In this document: positions 63,388 to 64,000 of the stretch, piece after piece
Position numbering within the stretch: the stretch's first letter is position 1
Layout: every line of letters starts with the position of its first letter
Assembly: GCA_016874295.1 (NCBI GenBank)
Contig: VGUH01000004.1
Span: forward strand, 1 to 64,000
Reading direction: 5' to 3'
Source: Gammaproteobacteria bacterium
Lineage (GTDB): Bacteria > Pseudomonadota > Gammaproteobacteria > Steroidobacterales > Steroidobacteraceae
Length of the DNA stretch: 64,000 nt
Position numbers and translations under genes: made by a program
Notes under the pieces: generated by a model
What the model was told of the DNA's origin: nothing
The model's database searches: none
The model's input: the letters and a program-made list of their open reading frames with translations, nothing else

Positions 63388-63956
63388 GCGGGCCGTACAC
63401 GATTCCAAACCTGCTGACGGGCCTCCGGATTGCGCTGCTCCCGGTGATCGTCGTGCTGTTTTATCTTCCGTATCACTGGTCCGACATCGCGAGCGGTCTC
63501 CTGTTTGCGGTCGTGGGCATCACGGACGCATTCGACGGTTACTTGGCGCGCAAGCTCGGCCAGGTGTCGCCGCTCGGGGCATTCCTGGACCCGGTGGCCG
63601 ACAAGCTGATCGTCGTCACGGCGCTGGTGCTGATCGTCAGCAAGGATCCCGTCTGGTACGTGACCCTGACGGCGGCGGTGATCATCGGCCGCGAGATCGC
63701 GATTTCGGCGCTGCGCGAGTGGATGTCCGAGATCGGCGCACGGCACAAGATGCAGGTGTCCGGAGTGGCGAAGTTCAAGACCATCGTGCAGATCACGGGC
63801 CTGTCGATGATGCTGTTCCGGGAAGACCTCCTCGGTCTGCCGATCTACGACATCGGCCTCGTGCTGACGGTGCTGGCGGCGGTCCTGACGCTCTGGTCGT
63901 TGGTCACCTACGTCGTGGCGGCCGGGCCGGAATTGCGCGGCAACCGGGGAACTTGA
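63384..63956 (+). CDS. pgsA: CDP-diacylglycerol-glycerol-3-phosphate 3-phosphatidyltransferase
   Basis: This encodes 190 residues with about six membrane helices. The CDP-alcohol phosphotransferase motif is exact: Asp48-x2-Asp51-Gly52-x2-Ala55-Arg56-x8-Gly65-x3-Asp69-x3-Asp73. It makes phosphatidylglycerophosphate, the first step to phosphatidylglycerol and cardiolipin. The uvrC-pgsA coupling is conserved in gammaproteobacteria. Its TGA stop lies inside the next promoter's -35. Confidence 0.96.
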   Translation: MSGPYTIPNLLTGLRIALLPVIVVLFYLPYHWSDIASGLLFAVVGITDAFDGYLARKLGQVSPLGAFLDPVADKLIVVTALVLIVSKDPVWYVTLTAAVIIGREIAISALREWMSEIGARHKMQVSGVAKFKTIVQITGLSMMLFREDLLGLPIYDIGLVLTVLAAVLTLWSLVTYVVAAGPELRGNRGT

Positions 63957-63980
63957 CACTCCGGGGCACCCTCCTAGAAT
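63953..63980 (+). promoter_or_regulatory. Strong sigma70 promoter at the right edge, probably for tRNA genes
   Basis: A perfect TTGACA (63953-63958) is followed after 16 bases by TAGAAT (63975-63980). The pgsA stop TGA (63954-63956) is embedded in the -35. In many gammaproteobacteria pgsA is followed by tRNA-Gly, tRNA-Cys or tRNA-Leu genes; only 20 bases remain in the window, so this is inference. Confidence 0.65.
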
Positions 63981-64000
63981 GTCGCGTTCGATTGCGCTGC

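Overview
The window looks like a chromosomal segment of a high-G+C gammaproteobacterium. The evidence is the ruvC-ruvA-ruvB-ybgC-tolQRAB-pal-cpoB-queE-queC gene order, a 4Fe-4S FNR-type regulator, a RelA-type (not Rel-type) ppGpp synthetase, true TatD and NudJ/NudL orthologues, and uvrC-pgsA leading into a strong promoter of the kind that usually serves tRNA genes. Base composition and gene content would suit a Steroidobacterales/Nevskiales/Xanthomonadales-like lineage, but the sequence alone does not settle the genus. Almost everything is core metabolism or housekeeping, packed with 4-base start/stop overlaps.

Layout. 1-1560: a clearly more AT-rich accessory patch, with the 3' end of a transposase at the window edge, four small minus-strand genes (two lipoproteins, one membrane protein, one unknown) and a pair of direct repeats resembling integrase arm sites. 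1628-2183: a histone H1-like basic protein, a strong hairpin terminator and tRNA-Arg(CCT). 2196-7642: 2-oxoglutarate dehydrogenase operon sucA-sucB-lpdA behind an 18-bp perfect palindrome. 7639-9777: relA on the minus strand. 9801-18217: ruvCAB, Tol-Pal envelope system and queuosine genes. 18254-21244: SirB2-like protein, FNR, tRNA-Lys(TTT), an outer-membrane channel gene broken by a stop codon and preceded by an FNR-like box, and ybdD. 21241-24724: cstA and a methyltransferase gene interrupted by an amber codon. 24789-34115: NERD protein, M20 peptidase, TatD, and two ABC export systems (FtsX-type permeases with a MacA-like adaptor; an ABC-2 pair). 34143-37773: fadH, a YgjP-like metalloprotein and an EamA exporter. 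37584-46622: a long minus-strand run, purB-GNAT-DUF7931-nudJ-mnmA-acnA-HAD-msrP-msrQ. 46652-52540: fumC, nudL, mazG, an outer-membrane glycine-zipper protein and a PepSY/PhoP/PhoQ-like operon. 52550-57203: slipin/NfeD pair, metallo-beta-lactamase-fold protein and an aldehyde dehydrogenase. 57305-63956: class II DAHP synthase, the glyoxylate shunt pair aceB-aceA, uvrC and pgsA.

How the genes work together. TCA and anaplerotic enzymes are over-represented (sucAB-lpd, acnA, fumC, aceB, aceA, plus fadH for unsaturated fatty-acid oxidation). This fits a heterotroph that can grow on fatty acids or acetate through the glyoxylate shunt. CstA/YbdD would import pyruvate or peptides. Envelope upkeep is covered by Tol-Pal, MsrPQ, slipin/NfeD and the PepSY-two-component system.

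The most distinctive observations are four otherwise normal genes each carrying one lesion (TAA in the porin, TAG in the methyltransferase, +1 C in msrP, +1 C in mazG), several start codons placed only 6-10 nt after a -10-like hexamer (candidate leaderless transcripts), an FNR-like operator in class-II position before the broken porin, and the palindrome overlapping the sucA -10. I did not find a convincing undescribed defence, secretion or biosynthetic system.
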